Assembly (NCBI GenBank): GCA_024515975.1
Contig: JAMSKV010000005.1
Location: 62,001-126,000 of the forward strand
Length of the DNA: 64,000 bases
DNA from: Endosaccharibacter trunci
GTDB lineage: Bacteria; Pseudomonadota; Alphaproteobacteria; Acetobacterales; Acetobacteraceae
Reading direction: 5' to 3'
The notes below the pieces were generated by a model. It had not been told where the DNA came from. It saw nothing but the letters and a program-made list of their open reading frames with translations, and did no database searches. Positions within the stretch are counted from its first letter, which is position 1, and every line of letters starts with the position of its first letter. The translations under genes were made by a program, and so were the position numbers. Positions 26,190 through 33,970 of this stretch are shown piece by piece.

Positions 26190-27143
26190 TTAATTCTCTG
26201 GGAGCTGCAGTACTCCGACTACTATCAGACGCACTATTTCTCTTCCGGCGTCGCGAACGAAATAAGCCTGTAAATATACCTTATCTGTTCCCATGTCTCT
26301 TATGAATCTATGTTTTAGATTGGGAAGGAGATCGGACGGGATGCTGAAATTGACGATCCTCGCTCCATTCTCTATCCGTAGCTTTCCCCAGCCATTGTCT
26401 TTGTTGAACTGAACAATATCCCCAAGTATTGTTGTTATATCTCTGTCGACCTTGGCCGTTTCAATTTCTGCGGCCATTTTTCTATCCAGAAATAGTATAG
26501 TATTCTCTTTTTTATCTAAGCTATCATATATCTCTAGGCTATCGGCGCTTCGACGAAGCGCGGTTGCCATCTCACTTAGTAGTGGGGCAGCCATTGACGT
26601 CAATTTCAGAGCTCTTGAAGGATCTATCTTAGCAATTGCGGCGCTGCGGCTGATTAGTCTTTGTTCACGATTGGTCTCAGCCAGCCGTCGCCTGGGGATA
26701 TCAGTCAGTTGGATGACTGCGCCGCCTGTTCTCAACTCAGCTTCGGCTCGAATGTCGGTTTGATCAACAGATCTAGCTGCCAAGCTGTCGGATATTTGTC
26801 CTCCTGAAGAGGAAATGTCTGTTTCATCAACTTTCTCGATGACTCTTTCACTAACATAGGCCAACATATCTGAGAGAGAAAGTTTTGCAAATTGTTTGTT
26901 GTCTTCGCTCTGGCTTGGCGCCTCAATATTAATATTGAAAGATCCTCTTGTATGGTCAATAAGTTCTATTCCAATATTAGAAGATCGTGTTATCTTTTGC
27001 TGGAATGTTCCTGTTTTTCGGAATTGCGCGAGTTTTACCAGTAGGCGTGCGGCAGCATATTGGAAACGGGCGGATTCATAGAAGTCCATCCTATGCTTCT
27101 CGGCAAGCGCACCCTCAAAGTGAAATGAAAGAGATTCGGGCAT
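26190..27143 (-). CDS. Unrecognised protein in AT-rich insert (left gene)
   Basis: A 317-residue soluble protein of unknown function. Residues ~1-100 look like a compact alpha/beta domain ('FHFEGALAEKHRMDFYESA', 'RFQYAAARLLVKLAQF', 'GSFNINIEAP'). The middle is helical and charged, and the last ~80 residues are beta-rich ('RIVNFSIPSDLLP', 'KVYLQAYFVRD'). No signal peptide or membrane segment. ATG at 27143 follows GGGAG; the upstream start at 27167 is less good. Codon use is strikingly AT-rich compared with everything around it, a sign of horizontal transfer. It diverges from the 27250 gene, and the pair looks like one module. It could be a defence or regulatory protein; that is a guess. Confidence 0.72.
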   Translation of the reverse strand: MPESLSFHFEGALAEKHRMDFYESARFQYAAARLLVKLAQFRKTGTFQQKITRSSNIGIELIDHTRGSFNINIEAPSQSEDNKQFAKLSLSDMLAYVSERVIEKVDETDISSSGGQISDSLAARSVDQTDIRAEAELRTGGAVIQLTDIPRRRLAETNREQRLISRSAAIAKIDPSRALKLTSMAAPLLSEMATALRRSADSLEIYDSLDKKENTILFLDRKMAAEIETAKVDRDITTILGDIVQFNKDNGWGKLRIENGARIVNFSIPSDLLPNLKHRFIRDMGTDKVYLQAYFVRDAGREIVRLIVVGVLQLPEN

Positions 27144-27249
27144 TGATAACTCCCATCGGTTACACAATCCGGGAGATTATATGGTCATTATAAAATCGTG
27201 ACAAATGTGCTAATGTCCAAAATTAGAAATATGGGCGGAGTGGCAGGCT

Positions 27250-27780
27250 GTGGATATGAGCATAGGAGCCGTGGGAGCTGCTGTCGTTGCTGGCATTGTC
27301 TCCATATTCGGAATAATTATCTCAAAAGAACAAAAAGTTTCGGAGTTCCGGCAGGCCTGGATTGACGAATTGCGAAAGTGTCTAATTATCTATCTAGTAA
27401 ATATTAATGCGATATGCGATGCTGTTAGACAAATAAAAGCTGGTGGGCATAGTCATGCCGACTTGGCATCCTCTTATAAACTATTGAATGAAGCAAGTCA
27501 CGGTATAAAACTAAGGATCAATCAGACGGAAAAGCCGGCAAAAATGCTGTTGCGTTCGATGGAAAAGTTCGAAATTTTGGCGGAGAAAAACGAAAATATA
27601 ACTCCAGAGAATATACGCCCACTCGAATTAGAGTTTCTTAAACATTCTAGGAGGTTGCTAAAATTCGAGTGGAAGAGAGTTAAGAAGGGAGAGTCAACTT
27701 TTATCTGGGCAAGGAGGGTGGTCATTGCAGTAACGGCTCTGTTAATTGCGTTTCTTATATATCTCGGTATTTATAAATAG
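27250..27780 (+). CDS. Unrecognised two-TM protein in AT-rich insert (right gene)
   Basis: A 176-residue protein with a hydrophobic N-terminal helix (residues ~6-25, 'VGAAVVAGIVSIFGIIIS') and a second at the C-terminus ('VIAVTALLIAFLIYLGI'). Between them lies a charged, mostly helical cytoplasmic region that begins 'KVSEFRQAWIDELRKC'. This architecture is common among small accessory-region proteins, but I know no function for it. GTG at 27250 has GGAG nine bases ahead; ATG at 27256 is the alternative. AT-rich codon use matches the divergent gene at 26190-27143. The 106 bp between them hold both promoters. Confidence 0.7.
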   Translation: MDMSIGAVGAAVVAGIVSIFGIIISKEQKVSEFRQAWIDELRKCLIIYLVNINAICDAVRQIKAGGHSHADLASSYKLLNEASHGIKLRINQTEKPAKMLLRSMEKFEILAEKNENITPENIRPLELEFLKHSRRLLKFEWKRVKKGESTFIWARRVVIAVTALLIAFLIYLGIYK

Positions 27781-27852
27781 AATTGAAAGAGCACTGTTCA
27801 ACGTTGCATATTACGTTTCAGGAAGTTTGCGGTTAAAATGATTGGAGTCCCC

Positions 27853-28290
27853 ATGCCCCCACTCACCATCGGCGACCGCGTCTCCACCCTCGACGGCTCC
27901 AGCTCCGGCATCCTCGTCGAGATCGACGCGGGCGTTGGCTATGTGCAGCAGCCGAACGGGGTGGAGGTCGAGTTTCCGCTGTTCAGGCTGAAGCCGTGGG
28001 AGCCGCCGAAGGTGGCGGAGCAGCGCACGCTGTCCGGCCCGTTGCGCGACAGGGTTCTGCCGCAGGCGCAGCAGGCCCTGCTCGACTCCGTGCCGCCCGA
28101 TCTGGTCGAGGCGGTGGCCCGCTCCTATGCGCGCAGCGACGGGGCGGAGGGGGCGCGCATCCCGTTCGCGGCGCTGCCGCCCTCCAAGCGCCTCGACGCG
28201 ATCCGCATCCACCTGCCCACCCTGCCGCCGCGCCTGCTCGCCCCGCATATGCGTCTGGTCCTGGCCTTCCGGAACCTGGGCAAGCCCTAA
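27853..28290 (+). CDS. Conserved hypothetical protein upstream of mntR/mntH
   Basis: A 145-residue protein of unknown function. The first ~50 residues resemble a small beta-barrel ('IGDRVSTLDGSSSGILVEIDAG', shown here only as 'IGDRVSTLDG' then 'GILVEID', and 'GYVQQPNGVEVEFPLF'). The rest is helical and Pro/Arg-rich. No signal peptide. ATG at 27853 has GGAG shortly ahead; ATG at 27838 is possible. Codon use is GC-rich like the core genes, so it lies outside the AT-rich insert, whose edge must be at about 27790-27840. Its stop is followed within 12 bp by the double-hairpin repeat shared with the mntR 3' end. Confidence 0.6.
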   Translation: MPPLTIGDRVSTLDGSSSGILVEIDAGVGYVQQPNGVEVEFPLFRLKPWEPPKVAEQRTLSGPLRDRVLPQAQQALLDSVPPDLVEAVARSYARSDGAEGARIPFAALPPSKRLDAIRIHLPTLPPRLLAPHMRLVLAFRNLGKP

Positions 28291-28301
28291 ACACCTGGAG
28301 T

Positions 28302-28345
28302 CCAGAGGCTCCGCCTCTGGCGGGTTCTAAAGGGCAGAGCCCTTT
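28302..28345. repeat. GC-rich double-hairpin repeat, copy B
   Basis: Two adjacent hairpins: CCAGAGGC/GCCTCTGG at 28302-28320 and AAAGGGC/GCCCTTT at 28329-28345. Same layout as 26123-26167. The second hairpin lies inside the end of mntR and encodes its final residues (KGSAL and stop). It separates two convergent genes and probably terminates both. Confidence 0.65.
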
Positions 28346-28800
28346 GTCTTCTCCAGAAACCGCTCGAACGCCGCCAGCGTCCGGTCCGAGACATGGTGCT
28401 CGATCCCTTCGGCGTCCGCTTCGGCATCCGCATCCGGCACGCCCACGGCGCGCAGCAGCGCCACCACCAGGCGGTGCCGGCGCCGCACCTTGTCGGCCAG
28501 CGCCGTGCCGGAAGCGGTCAGCACCACGCCGCGATAGGGTTCGCTGCTGGCCAGGCCCTCGCGGCACAGCCGGGCGATGCATTTGATCACGGTGGCGTGC
28601 GACACGCCGAGATGCCGCGCCAGAACGGTCGGGCCGATCGGCGCGCGGTCCGGCGTGGTGCCGGCCAGATCGTCGATCAGCTCGACGTAATCCTCCAGCA
28701 GAACGCGCATCTGCGCGCCCCGCGCACGGTCCAGATGGGCGGCGAGCCCGCCCGGTTCGGGTGCTGCGTTTGTCGGGTCTGGCGGAGGTGGGCGGCTCAT
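28327..28800 (-). CDS. mntR: Manganese transport regulator MntR (DtxR family)
   Basis: A 157-residue metal-dependent repressor. The winged-helix DNA-binding part is at residues ~30-90 ('YVELIDDLAG', 'VLARHLGVSHATVIKCIARL'), followed by 'YRGVVLTASGTALADKVRRRH'-type wing text, of which 'GVVLTASG' is the core. The dimerisation/metal region has the helix 'EADAEGIEHHVSDRTLAAFE', supplying Glu and His ligands. When loaded with manganese it represses mntH. ATG at 28800. It diverges from mntH, and the palindrome at 28857-28872 between them is the likely operator, implying autoregulation. Its last codons come from a repeat element, so the C-terminus is probably strain-variable. Confidence 0.9.
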   Translation of the reverse strand: MSRPPPPDPTNAAPEPGGLAAHLDRARGAQMRVLLEDYVELIDDLAGTTPDRAPIGPTVLARHLGVSHATVIKCIARLCREGLASSEPYRGVVLTASGTALADKVRRRHRLVVALLRAVGVPDADAEADAEGIEHHVSDRTLAAFERFLEKTKGSAL

Positions 28801-28856
28801 GGCGGGGCGATGATAGCGGCTTGCGCCGAAATGGCACGGCATCGCGATTGACGAAA

Positions 28857-28872
28857 TGTAGCCATGGCTACA
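28857..28872. promoter_or_regulatory. Probable MntR operator (16-bp perfect palindrome)
   Basis: TGTAGCCATGGCTACA, a perfect palindrome between divergent mntR and mntH. A TTGACG at 28848-28853 lies just ahead on the plus strand, so the palindrome covers the spacer of a likely mntH promoter. Position and symmetry fit a DtxR/MntR-type site. Confidence 0.7.
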
Positions 28873-28910
28873 AAGTCCGCCGCGACCGCATCCGGCCGGG
28901 AGGGCCTGCT

Positions 28911-30218
28911 TTGACCGACACGCTGCAGACCGCCAGCCGCCCGGGCCTGGAGCCGTCGGCGCCGCCCCATGCGCCACATCGTGAGCCGCCTTTGGGGCGG
29001 GGCCGGGGGCTGCGCGCCTTCCTGTCCGTGATCGGACCGGCCATCGTCGCGTCCGTCGCCTATGTCGATCCGGGCAACTACGTCACCAACATCCAGGCCG
29101 GCGCGCGCTACGGCTATGCGCTGCTCTGGGTGGTGCTGCTGTCCAACCTGATCGCCATGCTGTTCCAGAGCTGGGCGGCCAGGCTCGGCATCGTGTCCGG
29201 CCGCAACCTGGCCGAACTCAGCCGGGAGCGCTTTCCGGGCGTGCCCGCCGTTCTGATGTGGATCGGCACAGAGATCGCCGCCATGGCCACCGATCTGGCC
29301 GAGTTCGTCGGCGGCGCGCTCGGCGTGAGCTTGCTGACGCATTGCTCGCTCATGATCGGCATGGTGGCGATGGGGGTCGGCACCATGGCGTTGCTCCAGC
29401 TCCAGGGGCGCGGTTTCCGGCCGATCGAGCGCGCGATCGGGGCGCTGGTGGCGATCATCTGCGTGTCCTACGCGCTGGAACTGCTGATCGTGCCGGTGGA
29501 CTGGCCGTCGGCGCTTCGCGGCAGCCTCCTGCCGTCGATGCCGGACGGTGCGGCGGTCTCGCTCAGCATCGCCCTGGTCGGCGCCACGGTGATGCCGCAC
29601 GCGATCTATCTGCATTCAGCCCTGTTCCGGGACCGCCCCGTGCCCGGCTCGGATGCCGAGCGCGCCCGGATCGTGCGCTTCTCCGACCGCGAGGTGGTGC
29701 TGGCGCTCAGCACGGTCGGCCTGGTCAACATGGCGATGGTGGTGCTGGCCGCGCATTTCCACGCCGCCCACCCCGATATCGACAGCATCGCCGTCGCCTA
29801 TCGCACGCTGGACCCGCTGCTCGGCCGCGCCGCGGCGCTGCTGTTTCTGCTGTCCCTGCTGGCCTCCGGATTGTCCTCCTCCGTGGTCGGCACCATGGCC
29901 GGGCAGGTGGTGATGCAGGGTTTCGTCGGGTTCCGCATCCCGGTCTGGGTGCGTCGCGTTCTGACCATGCTGCCGGCCTTCGTGGTGATCGGGCTGGGGA
30001 CGGACGTGACGCAGACCCTGGTCTGGAGCCAGATCGTGCTCAGCTTCGTTCTGCCGCTGCCGATGATCACGCTGCTGATGTTCAGCCGGAGCGAGGCGAT
30101 CATGGGCCGCTTCCGCATGTCGCGCCGCGTGCTCGTCCTGGCCGGTTGCATGGCCGGCTTCGTGCTGGTCCTCAACGTGGTGCTGCTGCTCCAGGCCGCC
30201 GGCCTCATGCCCGGCTGA
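28911..30218 (+). CDS. mntH: Manganese/divalent cation transporter MntH (Nramp)
   Basis: A 435-residue proton-coupled inner-membrane importer with about eleven membrane helices. The metal-binding motif of helix 1 is present (Asp53 and Asn56 in 'AYVDPGNYVTN'), as is that of helix 6 ('GATVMPHAIYLHS', Met-Pro-His). 'EIAAMATDLAEFVGGALG' in helix 3 is also typical of the manganese-selective bacterial branch. TTG at 28911 follows GGGAGGG, the best start; the longer frame upstream runs through the operator. Control by the divergently encoded MntR through the palindrome at 28857-28872 is expected. Confidence 0.93.
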   Translation: MTDTLQTASRPGLEPSAPPHAPHREPPLGRGRGLRAFLSVIGPAIVASVAYVDPGNYVTNIQAGARYGYALLWVVLLSNLIAMLFQSWAARLGIVSGRNLAELSRERFPGVPAVLMWIGTEIAAMATDLAEFVGGALGVSLLTHCSLMIGMVAMGVGTMALLQLQGRGFRPIERAIGALVAIICVSYALELLIVPVDWPSALRGSLLPSMPDGAAVSLSIALVGATVMPHAIYLHSALFRDRPVPGSDAERARIVRFSDREVVLALSTVGLVNMAMVVLAAHFHAAHPDIDSIAVAYRTLDPLLGRAAALLFLLSLLASGLSSSVVGTMAGQVVMQGFVGFRIPVWVRRVLTMLPAFVVIGLGTDVTQTLVWSQIVLSFVLPLPMITLLMFSRSEAIMGRFRMSRRVLVLAGCMAGFVLVLNVVLLLQAAGLMPG

Positions 30219-30326
30219 GCCGGGAGCGCTGCGCCCGCGGCCTGCCTTGCGGCTTGCAGTCCGGCCGCGTTGCTGCTGCAACGGTCCCGCATTCGTGACC
30301 GGCGCGTCGAGAGGACCGTTTCATCC

Positions 30327-31100
30327 ATGAGCCTGACCACCTTGACCCTCGGCCATCTCGACAGCCGTCAGCACGAGGCGGCCGCCGCGGCGGTGCTGCG
30401 GGTGCTGGAAGCGCATGAGATGGAGGTGGCCATGGTGGCGGCCAACCGCGAGACCATGATCAAGCACATCGCCGGCGGCCGGATCGACCTTCTGGCCACC
30501 GCCTGGCTGCCGGAGATCGACGCCGCCTGGGCCGATCCGGAACACATGGAGATCCTGGGCGGCGTTCTCTATCGCCCGATGCTGCTCTGGGCCGTGCCGG
30601 CCGACGCGGCGCTCGACGGCATCGGCTCGATCGCCGATCTGGCCGGCGAGAAGGCGGCGGCGATCGACCGCACCATCGTCCTGTCGCGCCGGCTCGAGGC
30701 GCACGGGCGCCGCGTGATGTGCGAATACGCGCTCGATGCGGCGGGCTTCACGCTGAATGTCGTGGACAACGAGGTCGCCTATGCCAGCGCCGCCGCGGTG
30801 CTGGAGAACGCCACTCCGGCCATCCTGCCGCTCTGGCAGCCGCACGCGCTCGCCCATCGCGGCCGCATGCACGTGCTGGACGACCCCAAGCTCGCGCTGG
30901 GCGGCCGGCGCGAGGCCAAGCTGCTGCTGCGACGCGGCCTGCGCGACCAGATCGACGGCGACCTGCTGGACGAGCTGGAGGAACTCACCCTCGGCAACCC
31001 GGTGGTGAGCGCCCTGGAATATGCCATGCGCAACGACGGCATGACCGCCGACGAGGCGGCCGAGGCCTGGCAGCGCGGAAAGCTGACCCCGCGTGCCTGA
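30327..31100 (+). CDS. Glycine betaine-type (OpuAC) substrate-binding domain protein, no signal peptide
   Basis: A 257-residue protein resembling substrate-binding proteins of glycine betaine/choline ABC transporters. It begins 'LTLGHLDSRQHEAAA', has the helix/strand pattern 'GGRIDLLATAWLPEID', and aromatic-cage-like 'TAWLP', 'LLWAVP' and 'LPLWQPHA'. Unlike real binding proteins it starts at the mature domain with no signal peptide or lipobox, so it should be cytoplasmic. No permease or ATPase genes adjoin. Its stop overlaps the next gene's start by 8 bp, suggesting that the methyltransferase works with it, perhaps on a quaternary amine. ATG at 30327; function uncertain. Confidence 0.68.
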   Translation: MSLTTLTLGHLDSRQHEAAAAAVLRVLEAHEMEVAMVAANRETMIKHIAGGRIDLLATAWLPEIDAAWADPEHMEILGGVLYRPMLLWAVPADAALDGIGSIADLAGEKAAAIDRTIVLSRRLEAHGRRVMCEYALDAAGFTLNVVDNEVAYASAAAVLENATPAILPLWQPHALAHRGRMHVLDDPKLALGGRREAKLLLRRGLRDQIDGDLLDELEELTLGNPVVSALEYAMRNDGMTADEAAEAWQRGKLTPRA

Positions 31101-32346
31101 TCCGGTCGACGGTCGCGACGACAGCCTGCGCGCGCAGTACGAGAGCTTTCCCTATCCGGAGCGCGATCCGCGCGACGAGCGGAAGCGGCTGTTCGTCGGC
31201 AGCCCCAGCCATCTGCGCGAGATCGACCATTGGTGCTTCGGCGCCTTGCGCCCGCAATCCGCGCCGCTTCGCGCGCTGGTGGCCGGCTGCGGCACCGGCG
31301 ACGCCGGCATCATGCTGGCGACGCAGCTCGAACAGGCCGGCCGCCCCGGCCATGTGCTCTGCATCGACCGCTCGGAGGCGGCGCTCCGCATCGCCCGCGC
31401 CCGGGCGGAGGTGAGGGGGCTGTCCAACATCGCCTTCGAACAGCGCTCCCTGCTCGATCTGCCGGCTGATGACCTGGCGCCGTTCGACTACATCGATTGC
31501 TGCGGCGTGCTGCATCATCTGCCCGATCCGGCCGCCACCTTGCGCGGCCTGGAGCGATCCCTGGCACCGGGCGGGGCGATGGGCCTCATGGTCTATGCGC
31601 CGCACGGCCGCACCGGCGTCTACATGATGCAGGATGCGCTGGCCCTGCTGGCGCCGCCCGAGGAAGCGCCACGCGACCGTCTGGACGTCGCAAGGCGGGT
31701 GATGCGCCACCTGCCCGCCACGGCCTGGCTGCGCGCCAACACCAATTTCGGCGATCATGTCGAGGGCGGCGATGCCGGGCTCTACGATCTGCTGCTGAAC
31801 CCGCGCGATCGTGCCTACACCATCGACGCGTTTCTTCGGCTTCTCGATGGCGCCGGGCTCGAGGCCGCCGCCCTGATGGAGCCCGCCCGCTACGATCCCG
31901 ACCTGCTCCTGCCGGATCCCAGGTTGCGCGTCCGCGCGCAGGCGCTGGGGGAGACCGAGCGCGCCCTGCTGGCCGAGCATCTCGCCGGCAACATGAATAC
32001 GCATGTTCTCTACGCCGTCCGTCGCGGCGAGGCGCCCCCGGCCCCGGACGCGACCGCCCCCGATGCGGTGCCGGTGGCGCGCGAAATGCCCGCCGAGATC
32101 GTCGCCGACCAGATCGGCCCGGACGGCACCCTGCCGATGCCGTTCGGCCGCCTGGTCGTGCCCGTGCCGCTGCCGGCGCTGGCCCAACCGATCCTGCGCC
32201 TGATCGACGGGGAGCGCATGGTGGGCGCGATCCTGTCCGCCCTGGAGGAGCGCGGCATTGCCCGCCCCAAGGCAGAGACCGCCTGGGCCGAGACATGGCG
32301 CGCGCTGTCGCGCTGCAACCGCATCCTGCTGCGTGCCCCGCGCTGA
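31093..32346 (+). CDS. Class I SAM-dependent methyltransferase with C-terminal PqqD-like region
   Basis: A 417-residue protein. It opens with 'QYESFPYPERDPRDE' and has SAM motif I in 'VAGCGTGDAGI' near residue 64, motif II acid in 'LCIDRSEA' and 'DYIDCCGVLHHLPDP' near residue 135, typical of small-molecule methyltransferases. The last ~70 residues ('PLPALAQPILRLIDGE', 'MVGAILSALEERGI') look like a small PqqD-type winged helix. GTG at 31093 overlaps the OpuAC-like gene by 8 bp. The next gene (32333) starts inside its end. Substrate unknown; coupling to a betaine-binding-like protein is the only hint. Confidence 0.78.
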   Translation: MPDPVDGRDDSLRAQYESFPYPERDPRDERKRLFVGSPSHLREIDHWCFGALRPQSAPLRALVAGCGTGDAGIMLATQLEQAGRPGHVLCIDRSEAALRIARARAEVRGLSNIAFEQRSLLDLPADDLAPFDYIDCCGVLHHLPDPAATLRGLERSLAPGGAMGLMVYAPHGRTGVYMMQDALALLAPPEEAPRDRLDVARRVMRHLPATAWLRANTNFGDHVEGGDAGLYDLLLNPRDRAYTIDAFLRLLDGAGLEAAALMEPARYDPDLLLPDPRLRVRAQALGETERALLAEHLAGNMNTHVLYAVRRGEAPPAPDATAPDAVPVAREMPAEIVADQIGPDGTLPMPFGRLVVPVPLPALAQPILRLIDGERMVGAILSALEERGIARPKAETAWAETWRALSRCNRILLRAPR

Positions 32347-32884
32347 GCCGGAGGCTGCCGGGGAACGGGCGGCGATCATCCTGTTCGGCGCCGGGGTGCG
32401 CCCGGATGGCGAGCCGACTCTGACCCTGGCCCGGCGGATCGACGCCGCGAACCGCTTTGGCGAGACGCTGCCCGTGCCGCCGCTCTATCTGCCCAGCGGC
32501 GGGGTGGGGCGCCACAGTCCCGCAGAAGCCGTCGTGATGGCGCGTCGCCTCCTGCATGCCGGCGTGACCGCCGACCGCATCCTGACCGACGAGAGGGCGC
32601 GCGACACGCTGGACACGGTGTTCAACGTCCGCGCCATGCTGCGCGATCTCGGCCATCGCGGCCCGGTCTTCGCCGCCACCAGCGCCTACCATCTGCCGCG
32701 CTGTATCGTCCTGCTGCGCCTGGCCGGCCTGGCCGCGAGGCCGGTGCCGCCACCGCCCGAACCCGCCTCGCACCTGTTTCTGCGTCGCTGGCGCTGGCGG
32801 CTGCGCGAGGTGCCGGCTCTGCCCTGGGACGCGCTGCTTCTGTTCGGTCGCGAATTGATCGACAGGTGGAAAACAAAACGTTAG
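32333..32884 (+). CDS. YdcF-family (DUF218) protein
   Basis: A ~183-residue protein of the YdcF/DUF218 family. The family core is visible: 'AAIILFGAGVRPDGEP', 'LYLPSGGVG', 'DERARDTLDTVFNVRAML' and 'AATSAYHLPR'. Some members bind nucleotides such as SAM; related SanA/ElyC proteins affect the envelope. There is no clear N-terminal membrane anchor here. The start is uncertain. GTG at 32333, inside the end of the methyltransferase gene, is the nearest acceptable one, and no good ribosome-binding site is seen, which suggests translational coupling. Confidence 0.7.
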   Translation: MPRAEPEAAGERAAIILFGAGVRPDGEPTLTLARRIDAANRFGETLPVPPLYLPSGGVGRHSPAEAVVMARRLLHAGVTADRILTDERARDTLDTVFNVRAMLRDLGHRGPVFAATSAYHLPRCIVLLRLAGLAARPVPPPPEPASHLFLRRWRWRLREVPALPWDALLLFGRELIDRWKTKR

Positions 32885-32917
32885 TTAAGGGCGCCGCTAT
32901 TCGGTTGGATTGGCCTG

Positions 32918-33796
32918 ATGCAAAGCCCGCTCGGCGCGGAAGCGCTTCACAAGACGTTCCGGGACCGTAGCGACGAAGCCTGGCTTGACATTCTGGTCTC
33001 GTCGCTGCGCATCCCGGAGATCGACGGCGTGCGCATGCCGGGCTTTCCAGAGGACGCCCTCCAGCGCGAGATCCATGGCCATTCCGGCGAGGTCTCGCTG
33101 CACGAGGCGCATGCGTTCTTCCGCGAGGTGAAGAACTATTGCGCCTATGCCGGGCGTCCGCTCGCCCCGCATCGCACCCTGCTGGATTTCGGCTGCGGCT
33201 GGGGCCGGGTCCTGCGCCTGTTCATGAAGGATATCGAGCCTAACAACTTGTTCGGCACCGACAGCACCCCGCGCTTCCTCACCGAAGCCCGCCGCTGCAA
33301 TCCGAGCCTGAATTTCCTGTCCTGCAATCTGGTGCCGCCCACCATCCTGGCCCCGGAAACCCTCGACTACGTGGTGAGCTGGTCGGTGTTCAGCCATCTC
33401 GACGAGTTCCTGAGCCTGCGCTGGGTCGAGGAATTCCACCGCCTGCTCAAGCCCGGCGGACTGCTGCTGCTCACCACGCAGAGCCGGCGCTTCATCGCCT
33501 TCTGCGCCGAGATGCGTCTCCGGCGCGCCTCCGGCATCAAGCTCGAACATCCCTGGTACGAGGCCTGCGCCGACAGCTTCACCGACGAGCCGCTCGAGAA
33601 CACGCGCTACGAGGCCGGCCATTTCCTGCACGCTTCTTCCACCCAGCCGCCGCATCCGCAATCGCATTACGGCGAGGCGGTGATTCCGCGCGGCTATATC
33701 GTCAAGAAATGGGGCCACCTGTTCCGGCTGGTGGACTTTCTGGACAATCCGGCCCGCCTGCCGCAGGTGCTGGTGGTGCTGCAGAAGCAGGGTTGA
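32918..33796 (+). CDS. Class I SAM-dependent methyltransferase
   Basis: A 292-residue methyltransferase with motif I 'LLDFGCGWGRVLRLF' near residue 88, motif II acid in 'FGTDSTP', 'VVSWSVFSHLDE' as motif IV and 'LLKPGGLLLLTTQS' as motif VI. The N-terminal ~80 residues are helical. The C-terminus ends 'DFLDNPARLPQVLVVLQK', as in methyltransferases found with glycan and lipid-modification genes. No signal peptide. ATG at 32918, 33 bp after the YdcF-type gene, so probably the last member of the 30.3-33.8 kb operon. Substrate unknown. Confidence 0.78.
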   Translation: MQSPLGAEALHKTFRDRSDEAWLDILVSSLRIPEIDGVRMPGFPEDALQREIHGHSGEVSLHEAHAFFREVKNYCAYAGRPLAPHRTLLDFGCGWGRVLRLFMKDIEPNNLFGTDSTPRFLTEARRCNPSLNFLSCNLVPPTILAPETLDYVVSWSVFSHLDEFLSLRWVEEFHRLLKPGGLLLLTTQSRRFIAFCAEMRLRRASGIKLEHPWYEACADSFTDEPLENTRYEAGHFLHASSTQPPHPQSHYGEAVIPRGYIVKKWGHLFRLVDFLDNPARLPQVLVVLQKQG

Positions 33797-33970
33797 GGGC
33801 GGGGCCACCGGCAGGGAGCGGGTGGCGGTGAGATTGACAGCCGGTAAGGTCGTCCTTCATCTCACGCTTCGATACCGGATGTTTCGACAGGCCGGGATGT
33901 TGGCCCAAACGGGGAAAGGAGCGGCGCGAGCCGCGTCCGGCGCCCACCCAACGACTGGATAGATGCTCCC

